Of a stretch of DNA of 10,943 nucleotides, positions 1 through 6,462 are shown piece after piece (the stretch's first letter is position 1; each line of letters opens with the position of its first letter). Where the stretch lies: assembly GCA_016210705.1 (NCBI GenBank), contig JACQTR010000150.1, positions 1 to 10,943 on the forward strand. Reading direction: 5' to 3'. This DNA comes from Chloroflexota bacterium (lineage in GTDB: Bacteria > Chloroflexota > Dehalococcoidia > JACQTR01). The notes beneath the pieces were generated by a model. The model was not told the DNA's origin. It saw only the letters and a list, made by a program, of their open reading frames with translations, and did not search any database. A program made the translations under genes and the position numbers.

Positions 1-1357
1 ACCCACTATAGTCCAGTTTGGCGGCCAGACCGCCATAAATCTAGCCGTGCCTTTGGCCCGGGCTGGCATGCCTATTCTCGGCTCCAGTGCCGATGCTATA
101 GATATCGCCGAGGACCGCCGTCGCTTTGAGAACCTCCTTAACCATTTGAGTATACCCCAACCACCGGGGGCAGCAGTGACCTCGGTAGAGGAAGCCCTGA
201 GTATAGCCAAGGTCATTGGCTATCCAGTACTGGTGCGCCCCAGCTACGTTCTGGGGGGACGGGCTATGGAGATCGTCCACAATCCCAGGGAGCTAGTTCG
301 CTATATGACCCTGGCCGTGGAGTTGGGAACCCAACGCCCCGTTCTCATCGATAAATACCTGGAGGGCAAAGAGGTTGAAGTGGACGTCATTGCGGACGGA
401 GAGCAGGTTTTTATCCCGGGGATCATGGAGCACATAGAGCGAGCCGGAGTGCATAGTGGGGATTCCATGGCCGTGTATCCTGGCCTCGACCTCACCCCTC
501 AAGAGGTAGCCACCATCGTCGATTACACCCAACGCATCGGCCTGGCTCTTCAGGTTAAGGGACTTATGAACGTCCAATACGTTATCATGCCCCACTCGGG
601 AGAGGGTTTGCCCTCCTCCATTTACGTTCTGGAGGTGAACCCTCGATCTAGTCGTACCGTGCCCTTCTTGTCCAAGGTAACTGGGGTACCCATGGTAAAG
701 GTAGCCACCAAGGTTATGCTGGGGCAAAGCCTCAAGGGCCAGGGGTACCCCCATGGCTTATGGCCAAAACAGCCTCTGGTGGCAGTAAAGGCCCCCGTAT
801 TTTCCATGGCCAAGCTGGGCGGCGTGGATACCTACCTAGGGCCGGAAATGAAATCCACCGGAGAAGTGATGGGGATAGATTCCACCTTCCGTGGAGCCCT
901 AGCCAAGGCCCTGCTGGCGGCGGGCCTAATGCTGCCATCCCAAGGCTCTATTCTGCTCAGCATCGCTGATAAGGATAAGCCCGAAGCCCTGCCCCTCATA
1001 CGGCAACTGGCTACCTGTGGCTATCACCTTTACGCCACCGAGGGAACAGCCGCCATGTTGAAAGCCCTAGAAATGCCGGTTACCATGATCAGCAAGAAGC
1101 TGAGTGAGGGCCATCCCAATGTAGTGGACATTATCCAAGACGGGACAGTAAACGGAGTCATCAACACCCCCGAGGGAGGCCAGACCAGCGAACTTCGTGA
1201 TGGCTTCGAAATTCGTCGCGCTGCCACCGAAAAACACATCCCATGCTTCACCTCCTTGGACACAGCGCAAGCGGTGGTGGAAATATTGGTCAATGCCAGC
1301 CATGGCTATACTGTTCAGCCCGTGAGAGATTATCTGGCGAATATTAGAGGTATTTAG
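1..1357 (+). CDS. carB: Carbamoyl-phosphate synthase large subunit, C-terminal part (5' end outside window)
   Basis: CarB makes carbamoyl phosphate from bicarbonate, ammonia and two ATP, feeding pyrimidine and arginine synthesis in the cytoplasm. The reading frame is open from base 2, giving 451 residues to the TAG stop; the GTG at 47 is internal, because the upstream codons already encode the family motif VQFGGQTAINLA. The second ATP-grasp half is clear: VEVDVIADGEQV, then IMEHIERAGVHSGDSMAVYP, then the metal and nucleotide loop LEVNPRSSRTVPF, then GPEMKSTGEVMGID. The MGS-like allosteric domain starts near base 945 (GSILLSIADKDKPEAL) and ends with INTPEGGQTSELRDG, IRRAA and a closing helix. 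The family is about 1,070 residues, so a bit over half is missing to the left. Whether CarB is intact or split into two genes cannot be seen. There is no sign of decay. It faces the nuo operon in the same direction, with no functional link known. Confidence 0.97.
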   Translation, partial: PTIVQFGGQTAINLAVPLARAGMPILGSSADAIDIAEDRRRFENLLNHLSIPQPPGAAVTSVEEALSIAKVIGYPVLVRPSYVLGGRAMEIVHNPRELVRYMTLAVELGTQRPVLIDKYLEGKEVEVDVIADGEQVFIPGIMEHIERAGVHSGDSMAVYPGLDLTPQEVATIVDYTQRIGLALQVKGLMNVQYVIMPHSGEGLPSSIYVLEVNPRSSRTVPFLSKVTGVPMVKVATKVMLGQSLKGQGYPHGLWPKQPLVAVKAPVFSMAKLGGVDTYLGPEMKSTGEVMGIDSTFRGALAKALLAAGLMLPSQGSILLSIADKDKPEALPLIRQLATCGYHLYATEGTAAMLKALEMPVTMISKKLSEGHPNVVDIIQDGTVNGVINTPEGGQTSELRDGFEIRRAATEKHIPCFTSLDTAQAVVEILVNASHGYTVQPVRDYLANIRGI

Positions 1358-1371
1358 GATCTTCGAATTAG

Positions 1372-1399
1372 TTGCTTGCATTAGATGATGGCATGTGAT
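1372..1399 (+). promoter_or_regulatory. Weak sigma-70-type promoter candidate for the nuo operon
   Basis: TTGCTT at 1372-1377 (-35, three of six matches to TTGACA) is followed after 16 bases by TGTGAT at 1394-1399 (-10, four of six matches to TATAAT). Shifted alternatives overlap it: TTGCAT at 1376-1381 with TAAACT at 1399-1404 (17-base spacing). The placement fits, since it is in the only intergenic gap and about 35-40 bases ahead of the nuoA start. The matches are weak and found by eye, so this is a suggestion only. Confidence 0.3.
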
Positions 1400-1421
1400 A
1401 AACTGAAAGCTGCACATTACT

Positions 1422-1426
1422 AGGAG
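1422..1426 (+). promoter_or_regulatory. nuoA ribosome binding site (AGGAG)
   Basis: AGGAG lies 11 bases before the TTG at 1438, slightly farther than ideal. An in-frame TAA at 1432-1434 rules out any earlier start, and no ATG or GTG exists early in the reading frame, so initiation must be at the TTG at 1438 or the adjacent TTG at 1441. A second purine stretch, AAAGG at 1433-1437, touches the first TTG and could contribute if 1441 is used. Confidence 0.5.
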
Positions 1427-1437
1427 CAGATTAAAGG

Positions 1438-1809
1438 TTGTTGGCTGACTATGGTTACGTAGGTTTACTCCTTATTGTAGCCATTCTTTTCCCTCTAAGC
1501 ACCATAATAATTTCTTTTCTTTTTCGGTATATCCGCGTCCGTCCGGAGAAACCCGACCCAGTTAAGGCTTCTACTTACGAATGTGGGGTAGAGCCGATAG
1601 GTCCTGCCTGGGTTCAGTTCAACTTTCGTTATTACCTTTACGCCCTACTCTTTGTTATCTTCGATGTAGAAACAGTTTTCCTTTATCCTTGGGCCGTGGC
1701 CTTAAGGCAACTCAAGGTCTTTGGCTTCATAGAAATGGTCATCTTCATGCTCATCTTGGTTTTGGGTTATATTTACGGTTGGAAAAAGAAGGCTCTGGAA
1801 TGGAAATAG
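1438..1809 (+). CDS. nuoA: NADH-quinone oxidoreductase (complex I) subunit A
   Basis: NuoA is a small membrane subunit next to the quinone site that helps couple quinone chemistry to the proton-pumping arm. The 123-residue product has the expected three membrane helices (about 7-30, 64-88 and 95-115). Between the first two is the family loop with YECGVEP (47-53), whose Cys49 is the conserved loop cysteine. The signature FDVETVFLYPWAV (75-87) carries Asp76 and Glu78, the acidic pair important in this family. Length is typical. The start is TTG (1438 or 1441), forced by an in-frame stop just upstream. Its last 10 bases overlap nuoB. It is the first gene of the operon after the intergenic gap. 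Confidence 0.97.
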   Translation: MLADYGYVGLLLIVAILFPLSTIIISFLFRYIRVRPEKPDPVKASTYECGVEPIGPAWVQFNFRYYLYALLFVIFDVETVFLYPWAVALRQLKVFGFIEMVIFMLILVLGYIYGWKKKALEWK

Positions 1810-2393
1810 AAAAGGCCGCTGCCCTTTCTACTGCCGAGATTCATCATCATGAGGGAGAGCTTATCAACTCCCTCATTGAGCGTTCCCGCCAACCCTTCTC
1901 TGACGACATAGACTGGCTAGAAAGGGAATTGCGGCGTAATATCCTAGTTACCAGCGTGGACAAGGTGCTCAATTGGGGACGGAGATCGTCAGTTTGGCCG
2001 GTATCCTTTGGTCTAGCCTGTTGTGCTATCGAGATGATCTCTACCGCCGTCTCCCGCTTCGATATCGCCCGCTTCGGAATGGAGCTCTTCCGCGCCTCCC
2101 CCCGCCAAGCCGACCTTATGATCGTTTCCGGAACCGTAACCTGGAAAATGGCCCCCATTGTGCGCCGCGTTTACGATCAGATGCCCGAACCTAAGTGGGT
2201 GCTAGCCATGGGGGTTTGTGCCATCCGCGGGGGGCCCTTCACCGATAGCTATAGCGTAGTGCCCGGCGTTAATCGCATCCTTCCTGTTGACGTCTATGTG
2301 CCCGGCTGCCCTCCTCGCCCCGAGGCGCTCCTCTACGGCCTCATGAAATTACAAGAGAAAATCGATAAAGAAAGCATCGTCGTCAGAGGGTAA
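1800..2393 (+). CDS. nuoB: Complex I subunit B, cluster N2 Fe-S protein
   Basis: NuoB is the peripheral-arm subunit carrying cluster N2, the [4Fe-4S] centre that passes electrons to quinone. The 197-residue protein shows all four cluster ligands: the adjacent pair Cys74-Cys75 in GLACCAIEM, Cys140 in MGVCAIRGGPF, and Cys170 in VYVPGCPPRPEAL. The N-terminal 45 residues are a variable, charged lead-in with a short histidine run (HHHEGE). The ATG at 1800 lies inside the end of nuoA and has GAAGG at 1788-1792 seven bases upstream, which decides the start; a longer open frame from 1581 is only read-through within nuoA. The stop TAA shares one base with the nuoC start (TAATG), implying coupled translation. 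It lies between quinone partners NuoA and NuoC/D, as in most nuo operons. Confidence 0.97.
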   Translation: MEIEKAAALSTAEIHHHEGELINSLIERSRQPFSDDIDWLERELRRNILVTSVDKVLNWGRRSSVWPVSFGLACCAIEMISTAVSRFDIARFGMELFRASPRQADLMIVSGTVTWKMAPIVRRVYDQMPEPKWVLAMGVCAIRGGPFTDSYSVVPGVNRILPVDVYVPGCPPRPEALLYGLMKLQEKIDKESIVVRG

Positions 2394-2896
2394 TGACCAC
2401 TGCTATATCCGGAATAGAACTAGCCAACCAAATTAAGGCCTCTTTCGCCGAGGCCGTCCTGGAGGGGGACGAAAGGGCCGTCATCCTTAGGTCGGAATAT
2501 CTAACCCAAGTGGCTTCCTTCCTTAAGACAACCCCTGGTCTAGAGTTTGATTACCTTTCCCACGTCACCGCGGTCGATTATCTGGACTACTTTGAGGTCA
2601 TTTATCACATCACCTCCTTAGCCCACAATCACAGCGCTGTTATCAAGGTCAAAACCCCAGATCGGGATAACCCCGAAGTGCCCTCGGTCGCCAGTGTATG
2701 GTGTGGGGCCAATTTACAAGAACGTGAGGTCTATGACCTCATGGGGGTCACTTTCTTAGAACACCCCAACCTCAAACGCGTCCTCCTCTGGGAGGGGTTT
2801 CCCGGTCACCCCCTACGCAAAGATTTCCTCACCTTGGAAGGTAAATCCCCTTGGCAAACCATTGAGCCTTTAGAAGAAGGACATCATGTCCTTTAA
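2393..2896 (+). CDS. nuoC: Complex I subunit C (30 kDa subunit)
   Basis: NuoC is a soluble connecting subunit that packs against NuoD; it binds no cofactor. The 167-residue product has the family signature in its C-terminal part: ANLQEREVYDLMGV (106-119), then HPNLKRVLL (124-132), then GHPLRKDF (138-145). The usual ANW before ERE reads ANL here, a mild variation. Unlike E. coli, where NuoC and NuoD are fused, this is a separate gene. The ATG overlaps the nuoB stop by one base, and the gene's last 11 bases overlap nuoD. Length suits a free-standing NuoC without long tails. Confidence 0.96.
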   Translation: MTTAISGIELANQIKASFAEAVLEGDERAVILRSEYLTQVASFLKTTPGLEFDYLSHVTAVDYLDYFEVIYHITSLAHNHSAVIKVKTPDRDNPEVPSVASVWCGANLQEREVYDLMGVTFLEHPNLKRVLLWEGFPGHPLRKDFLTLEGKSPWQTIEPLEEGHHVL

Positions 2897-3989
2897 GACA
2901 GAACCATTAGTAGTCAACTTCGGCCCGCAACACCCCAGCACCCACGGGGTGTTCCGGATGATCGTCTCTTTAGACGGCGAGGTTATTACCGATGTCGAGC
3001 CAGTAATGGGCTACCTCCATCGGGGTGTAGAGAAACTAGCCGAGGAGCGCACTTATCTACAAAACATTCCCTTCACCGATAGGCTGGATTACCTAGCCTC
3101 TATGTCCAATAACTTGGCCTATGTTCTAGCAGTGGAAAAGCTAGCTAACATCCCCGTCTCTCCCCGAGCCCAGTATCTACGGGTGATAATGGCGGAGTTG
3201 CAACGCATCGCCAGCCACGCTATGGCCGTTGGCTCTTTTCTCAACGATGCCGGGGCCTTTTTTACCCCCCTTATGTACATGTTTCGCGAGCGGGAAAAGG
3301 TTCTAGACCTCTTTGAGATGACTTGTGGCCAGCGCCTAACCTATAACTATATGAGGGTGGGGGGGCTCAGCCATGATATACCCCCGGAGTTTTTGCCCGC
3401 TCTTGGCAAATTCTTGGACGACATGCCAGGGTTCATCGATGAATATGAGCAATTACTATCAGAAAACGAGATTTTACTGGCTCGAACCAAGGGCGTTGGT
3501 ATCCTGCCTCCCCAACTGGCCATTAACGCTTCGGTCAGCGGACCCATCCTGCGAGGGAGCGGGGTAAAGTGGGATCTACGCAAAGCCGATCCTTATTGCG
3601 TTTACGACCGCTTCGATTTCGATATACCGGTGGGGAAGGCAGGCGACAGCTACGATCGCTTTTGGGTAAGACTCCAGGAGATGCGCCAAAGCGTACGCAT
3701 CATACAACAGGCAGTGGCGCAACTGCCCCAGGGCGAGGTGCGTTCTCAAGTACCGGCCACCCTTAGACCCCAAGCAGGCGAGGCATACGCCCATATCGAA
3801 GCACCCAAAGGAGAATTAGGGTTCTATCTGGTAAGTGATGGCTCAGTGGCCCCCTATCGCTTCAAGATTCGCTCTCCCTCCTTTATCAACCTCACCCCCC
3901 TCCGAGAAATGATGGTAGGCTACAAGGTAGCCGATGCCGTGATCATATTGGGCAGCCTAGATATCGTCCTGGGCGAGGTGGACCGTTGA
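2886..3989 (+). CDS. nuoD: Complex I subunit D (49 kDa subunit), quinone-pocket protein
   Basis: NuoD forms the quinone pocket with NuoB and NuoH and derives from the large subunit of [NiFe] hydrogenases. The 367-residue protein begins with GPQHPSTHGVFRM, whose second histidine is His20, and continues with RLDYLASMSNNLAY, whose tyrosine is Tyr69. Their 49-residue spacing equals that of His38 and Tyr87, the quinone-headgroup residues of the Thermus homologue, so both are probably kept. RGSGVKWDLRKADPY, PVGKAGDSYDRF and the terminal LDIVLGEVDR are canonical. No metal-binding CxxC pairs are present, so it is not a hydrogenase. It is somewhat short (Thermus is about 409 residues), mostly at the N-terminus. 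nuoE, F and G would normally follow but do not; nuoH overlaps its stop. Confidence 0.97.
   Translation: MSFKTEPLVVNFGPQHPSTHGVFRMIVSLDGEVITDVEPVMGYLHRGVEKLAEERTYLQNIPFTDRLDYLASMSNNLAYVLAVEKLANIPVSPRAQYLRVIMAELQRIASHAMAVGSFLNDAGAFFTPLMYMFREREKVLDLFEMTCGQRLTYNYMRVGGLSHDIPPEFLPALGKFLDDMPGFIDEYEQLLSENEILLARTKGVGILPPQLAINASVSGPILRGSGVKWDLRKADPYCVYDRFDFDIPVGKAGDSYDRFWVRLQEMRQSVRIIQQAVAQLPQGEVRSQVPATLRPQAGEAYAHIEAPKGELGFYLVSDGSVAPYRFKIRSPSFINLTPLREMMVGYKVADAVIILGSLDIVLGEVDR
3975..3980 (+). promoter_or_regulatory. nuoH ribosome binding site (GAGGTG) supporting a TTG start
   Basis: GAGGTG matches the anti-Shine-Dalgarno core and sits five bases before the TTG at 3986. It lies within the final codons of nuoD. 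It supports initiation at this TTG, in the TTGA overlap with the nuoD stop, rather than at a later codon. Confidence 0.6.
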
Positions 3990-5158
3990 ACCTCTGGGAC
4001 TACATATATAACCTGGCTAACATCAGGGACCGCATTACAGACTGGGCCAACGGGCTTTTCGTGGGCTGGGTAGTTTATCTATTAATAGCTCTGGTGGGCA
4101 TAGTGGCCATCTTAATTTTCTTAGTGCCCAGCCTTATGGCCTTCATTTGGATCGAGCGCCGTTTGGTAGGTCGCTTCCAGGTTCGCTACGGCCCCAACCG
4201 GGTTGGGCCCTTTGGTATCCTCCAGCCGGTGGCCGATGCCCTCAAGGTGCTAGCCAAGGAGGCATTAACCCCCGCCGATGCCGATAAATGGGTCTTCTGG
4301 CTGGCCCCGGTGGCCATTTTCGTCCCCGCACTATTGGTCTATGCTGTCCTCCCCTTCGGCCCCAGGATGAGCTTCGCCGACCTCAACATCGGCATCCTCT
4401 ATGTCGTGGCCATATCATCCTTGAGTGCCATCAGCGTATTTATGGCCGGGTGGTCTTCCAATAATAAATTCTCTCTCCTGGGTGCTATGCGGGCCGTAGC
4501 TCAGATGGTCAGCTACGAGGTACCTATGGTGCTCTCTATTCTAGGGGTGATTATGTTGGCCGGCTCCCTCCAGATGAGCCACATCGTCCAGGAGCAATTG
4601 GATAGGAATGTCTGGTTTATTCTTATTCAGCCTTTGGGATTCATGGTCTATTTTATTTCCGCAGTAGCCGAGCTAAACCGCACCCCCACCGACATCATGG
4701 AGGCAGAATCAGAAATAGTGGCCGGCTACCATACTGAATACAGCGGTATGAAGTTCAGCCTGTTCTACCTGGCAGAGTACACCAATGCCTTGGCAGTCTC
4801 AGCCATCATCAGCACTTTATTCTTTGGAGGCTGGGGAACAGCGCCCATACTAGATAAGCTACCCCCCTGGCTTTGGTTCATCGCCAAGATCTATTTCTTT
4901 TTCGCTATCTTGGTCTGGATGAGGGGCACGTTGCCTCGGCTACGCATCGACCAGCTTATGGGCTTTGCTTGGAAATTCCTTTTGCCGTTGGCCTTAATCA
5001 ACCTATTCGTTACCGGGGCAGAGGTCCTAGTTTGGGAGGAGTACGATTTAGCCGCCGGTTGGATAATACCTAGCATGGTAATTATAAACTTTGCCCTGGC
5101 CGGGATTTTGATAGTGGCCTGGACAAAACTGTTTCAACTTAGGAGGGCATGGGCTTAA
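3986..5158 (+). CDS. nuoH: Complex I subunit H, membrane subunit at the quinone channel
   Basis: NuoH anchors the peripheral arm and lines the quinone entry tunnel at the start of the proton path. The 390-residue protein carries IERRLVGRFQVRYGPNRVGP (56-75), the loop ELNRTPTDIMEAESEIVAGY (229-248) followed by TEYSGMKF (250-257) with its buried acidic residues, and LPRLRIDQLMGFAWKFLLPL (316-335). It is longer than E. coli NuoH (about 325): there are about 20 extra residues before the ERR motif, and about 47 residues after the usual end, including a further hydrophobic helix (about 358-382). That matches the nine-helix form known from Thermus better than the eight-helix E. coli form. The start is TTG inside the nuoD stop, backed by GAGGTG at 3975-3980. 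The 3' end overlaps the annotated nuoI start. Confidence 0.96.
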   Translation: MNLWDYIYNLANIRDRITDWANGLFVGWVVYLLIALVGIVAILIFLVPSLMAFIWIERRLVGRFQVRYGPNRVGPFGILQPVADALKVLAKEALTPADADKWVFWLAPVAIFVPALLVYAVLPFGPRMSFADLNIGILYVVAISSLSAISVFMAGWSSNNKFSLLGAMRAVAQMVSYEVPMVLSILGVIMLAGSLQMSHIVQEQLDRNVWFILIQPLGFMVYFISAVAELNRTPTDIMEAESEIVAGYHTEYSGMKFSLFYLAEYTNALAVSAIISTLFFGGWGTAPILDKLPPWLWFIAKIYFFFAILVWMRGTLPRLRIDQLMGFAWKFLLPLALINLFVTGAEVLVWEEYDLAAGWIIPSMVIINFALAGILIVAWTKLFQLRRAWA

Positions 5159-5646
5159 CAGAGATGTATGGACTAGGTATCGCTAAAGGAATGATTCTCA
5201 CCCTAAAGCATCTGGGGCGTAAGCCTTTTACCACCCAATACCCCGAAGAGAGGCTGTCCCTCCCTGCCCGCTTTCGCGGCTACGAGTTTACCTGGTATAT
5301 CAACCGCTGCACCGGCTGCGCTACATGTGCCAAGGCTTGTCCCCACGGCTGTATTCGAATCGTGACCGCCGGTTACGCCGATAACCGATATATTGTAGAC
5401 ACCTTCGATATCGAGACCTCCACTTGCATGTATTGCGGCCTCTGCGTCGAAGCCTGCCCCTTCCAAGCTATCTATATGGGAAGCGGTTTCGAACGAGCCA
5501 CTTACAACGTTGAGCGACTGACCCTCGATAAGGAGGATCTCATCGCCGCTCCCAAAAAACCCAGCCTTTACGCCCAATTCACCCTGCCCAAACCCAGGGA
5601 AGACGATGAGCCGTCCCTGGCGGAGGCCGTGGCGAGGGGGCGATGA
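5149..5646 (+). CDS. nuoI: Complex I subunit I, two-[4Fe-4S] ferredoxin-like subunit
   Basis: NuoI passes electrons through clusters N6a and N6b to NuoB. The 165-residue product has two ferredoxin motifs: Cys54, 57, 60 and 64 in CTGCATCAKACP, and Cys93, 96, 99 and 103 in CMYCGLCVEACPF. An additional Cys68 follows the first motif. The N-terminal helix GIAKGMILTLKHLGRKPFT and the TQYPEER segment are typical of the family. The start is uncertain. ATG 5149 has a perfect AGGAGG at 5141-5146 but only two bases of spacing. ATG 5164 (sixth codon, MYGLGIAKG) is 17 bases from it but just five bases after the nuoH stop, so coupled re-initiation there is plausible. With no NuoF/G in the operon, NuoI is the likely point where electrons enter. 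The C-terminal about 30 residues are charged and variable. The ATGA overlap couples it to nuoJ. Confidence 0.96.
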   Translation: MGLTEMYGLGIAKGMILTLKHLGRKPFTTQYPEERLSLPARFRGYEFTWYINRCTGCATCAKACPHGCIRIVTAGYADNRYIVDTFDIETSTCMYCGLCVEACPFQAIYMGSGFERATYNVERLTLDKEDLIAAPKKPSLYAQFTLPKPREDDEPSLAEAVARGR

Positions 5647-6143
5647 GCGGCGCCGGCATCGTTATCGCCTTCTGGGTATTGGCAATAACCAGCGTCGGCT
5701 CGGCCTTAGCTGTAGTTTGGGTTCGCGATATTTTCAGGGCCGCCCTTTTTTTGGTTCTCTGTTTTGCCAGCGTGGCTGGTCTCTACATAACCTTAAACGC
5801 CGATTTCCTAGCCGCAGTGCAAATACTCATCTACGCCGGGGCTATCTCCATTCTCTTGATTTTCGCTATTATGTTAACCCGGGATACCCGTAGCGCCGGC
5901 CGCTCTACGTACCTCCGCAACCCAGCTTTTCTCATCGCCCTTCTTTTGTTCATCACTCTCCTTTTTGCCGTGTTAAATACGGATTGGCAGGCGGTGGCCC
6001 AAGTCGGCACCGAGCCTAGCACCACCGCCATCGCGCAGTTGCTCTTCGATAAAACCAAGGGCTTTGTACTGCCCTTCGAGATAGCCTCAGTACTGCTTCT
6101 CGTCGCCATGATCGGCGCTATAGCTCTGGTCAAGGAGGATTGA
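5643..6143 (+). CDS. nuoJ: Complex I subunit J, membrane subunit
   Basis: NuoJ is a five-helix membrane subunit between NuoH and NuoK; its third helix changes shape during the catalytic cycle in studied complexes. The 166-residue protein shows hydrophobic helices at about 5-25, 30-50, 55-78, 92-110 and 140-163. It has the family motif IYAGAISILLIFAIML (63-78) in helix three. The start ATG overlaps the nuoI stop (ATGA), with a G-rich stretch GAGGGGG at 5634-5640 just upstream. The length is at the short end but normal, and nothing is missing. The downstream nuoK ribosome binding site lies within its last codons. Confidence 0.94.
   Translation: MSGAGIVIAFWVLAITSVGSALAVVWVRDIFRAALFLVLCFASVAGLYITLNADFLAAVQILIYAGAISILLIFAIMLTRDTRSAGRSTYLRNPAFLIALLLFITLLFAVLNTDWQAVAQVGTEPSTTAIAQLLFDKTKGFVLPFEIASVLLLVAMIGAIALVKED
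6132..6138 (+). promoter_or_regulatory. nuoK ribosome binding site (AAGGAGG)
   Basis: A near-perfect AAGGAGG ends seven bases before the ATG at 6146. This spacing fixes the nuoK start at 6146 and argues against the in-frame TTG at 6140, which would be only one base away. Confidence 0.75.
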
Positions 6144-6145
6144 GA

Positions 6146-6457
6146 ATGACAATAGGCCTGGAAAACTACCTTGTTCTGGCCGCTATACTATTCAGCATTG
6201 GCCTTTACGGAGCCCTGTCTAAACGCAACGCTGTGGCCGTCCTCATGTCCATCGAGATAATGCTTAACGCTGTCAACGTCACCCTAGTGGCTTTCTCCCG
6301 GTTCGTCACCTCTCCCGTACTTACGGGTCAAATATTCGCCATTTTCGTGATAACCGTGGCGGCGGCCGCCGCCGCTGTCGCCCTGGCGGTGATAATAGTC
6401 ATTTACCGCAGTCGAGAAACGGTGGACGTAGAAGACATCGATCTACTAAGGGGGTAA
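6146..6457 (+). CDS. nuoK: Complex I subunit K, membrane subunit (second conserved Glu absent)
   Basis: NuoK is a three-helix, MrpC-like subunit in the proton path between NuoJ and NuoN. The 103-residue protein starts MTIGLENYLVLAAILFSIGL and keeps the first essential glutamate as Glu37 in SIEIMLNAVN (E. coli Glu36). The third helix normally reads AAAEAA, holding the second conserved glutamate (E. coli Glu72). Here it reads ITVAAAAAAVALAV, with Ala75 (GCC at 6368-6370) where Glu is expected, and the following conserved glycine is also alanine (Ala79). The C-terminus RSRETVDVEDIDLLRG is typical of the family. The start is ATG 6146, chosen by its strong Shine-Dalgarno sequence. An AAGGGGG at 6448-6454, in its last codons, serves the next gene. 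Confidence 0.95.
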   Translation: MTIGLENYLVLAAILFSIGLYGALSKRNAVAVLMSIEIMLNAVNVTLVAFSRFVTSPVLTGQIFAIFVITVAAAAAAVALAVIIVIYRSRETVDVEDIDLLRG

Positions 6458-6462
6458 ACCAA

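Larger units (their letters stand above)
1358..1437 (+). other. carB-nuoA intergenic region, no terminator seen
   Basis: This 80-base gap is the only sizeable non-coding stretch in the window. I see no GC-rich hairpin followed by a T-run, so there is no intrinsic terminator for carB here. The only pairing noticed is a weak four-base CTGC/GCAG stem around 1410-1428. The gap holds the candidate promoter and the nuoA ribosome binding site, listed separately. Read-through from carB into nuo is possible. Confidence 0.6.

Noticed and set aside
293..754. 153-residue open frame on the - strand within carB
   Set aside because: It lies wholly antisense to strongly conserved CarB coding sequence, has no recognisable motif, and is best explained as a shadow of codon bias.
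1581..1799. Longer nuoB frame beginning inside nuoA
   Set aside because: The extra residues are the out-of-frame reading of conserved NuoA; the ATG at 1800 with GAAGG seven bases upstream gives a normal NuoB.
2886..3989. Possible [NiFe]-hydrogenase large subunit instead of NuoD
   Set aside because: The metal-binding CxxC pairs are missing and the protein ends in EVDR, as in complex I.
5203..5577. 124-residue - strand open frame within nuoI
   Set aside because: Antisense to the conserved Fe-S motifs of NuoI; no Shine-Dalgarno support or domain signal.
6140..6145. TTG start two codons before the nuoK ATG
   Set aside because: AAGGAGG ends one base before it; the ATG at 6146 has ideal spacing of seven.
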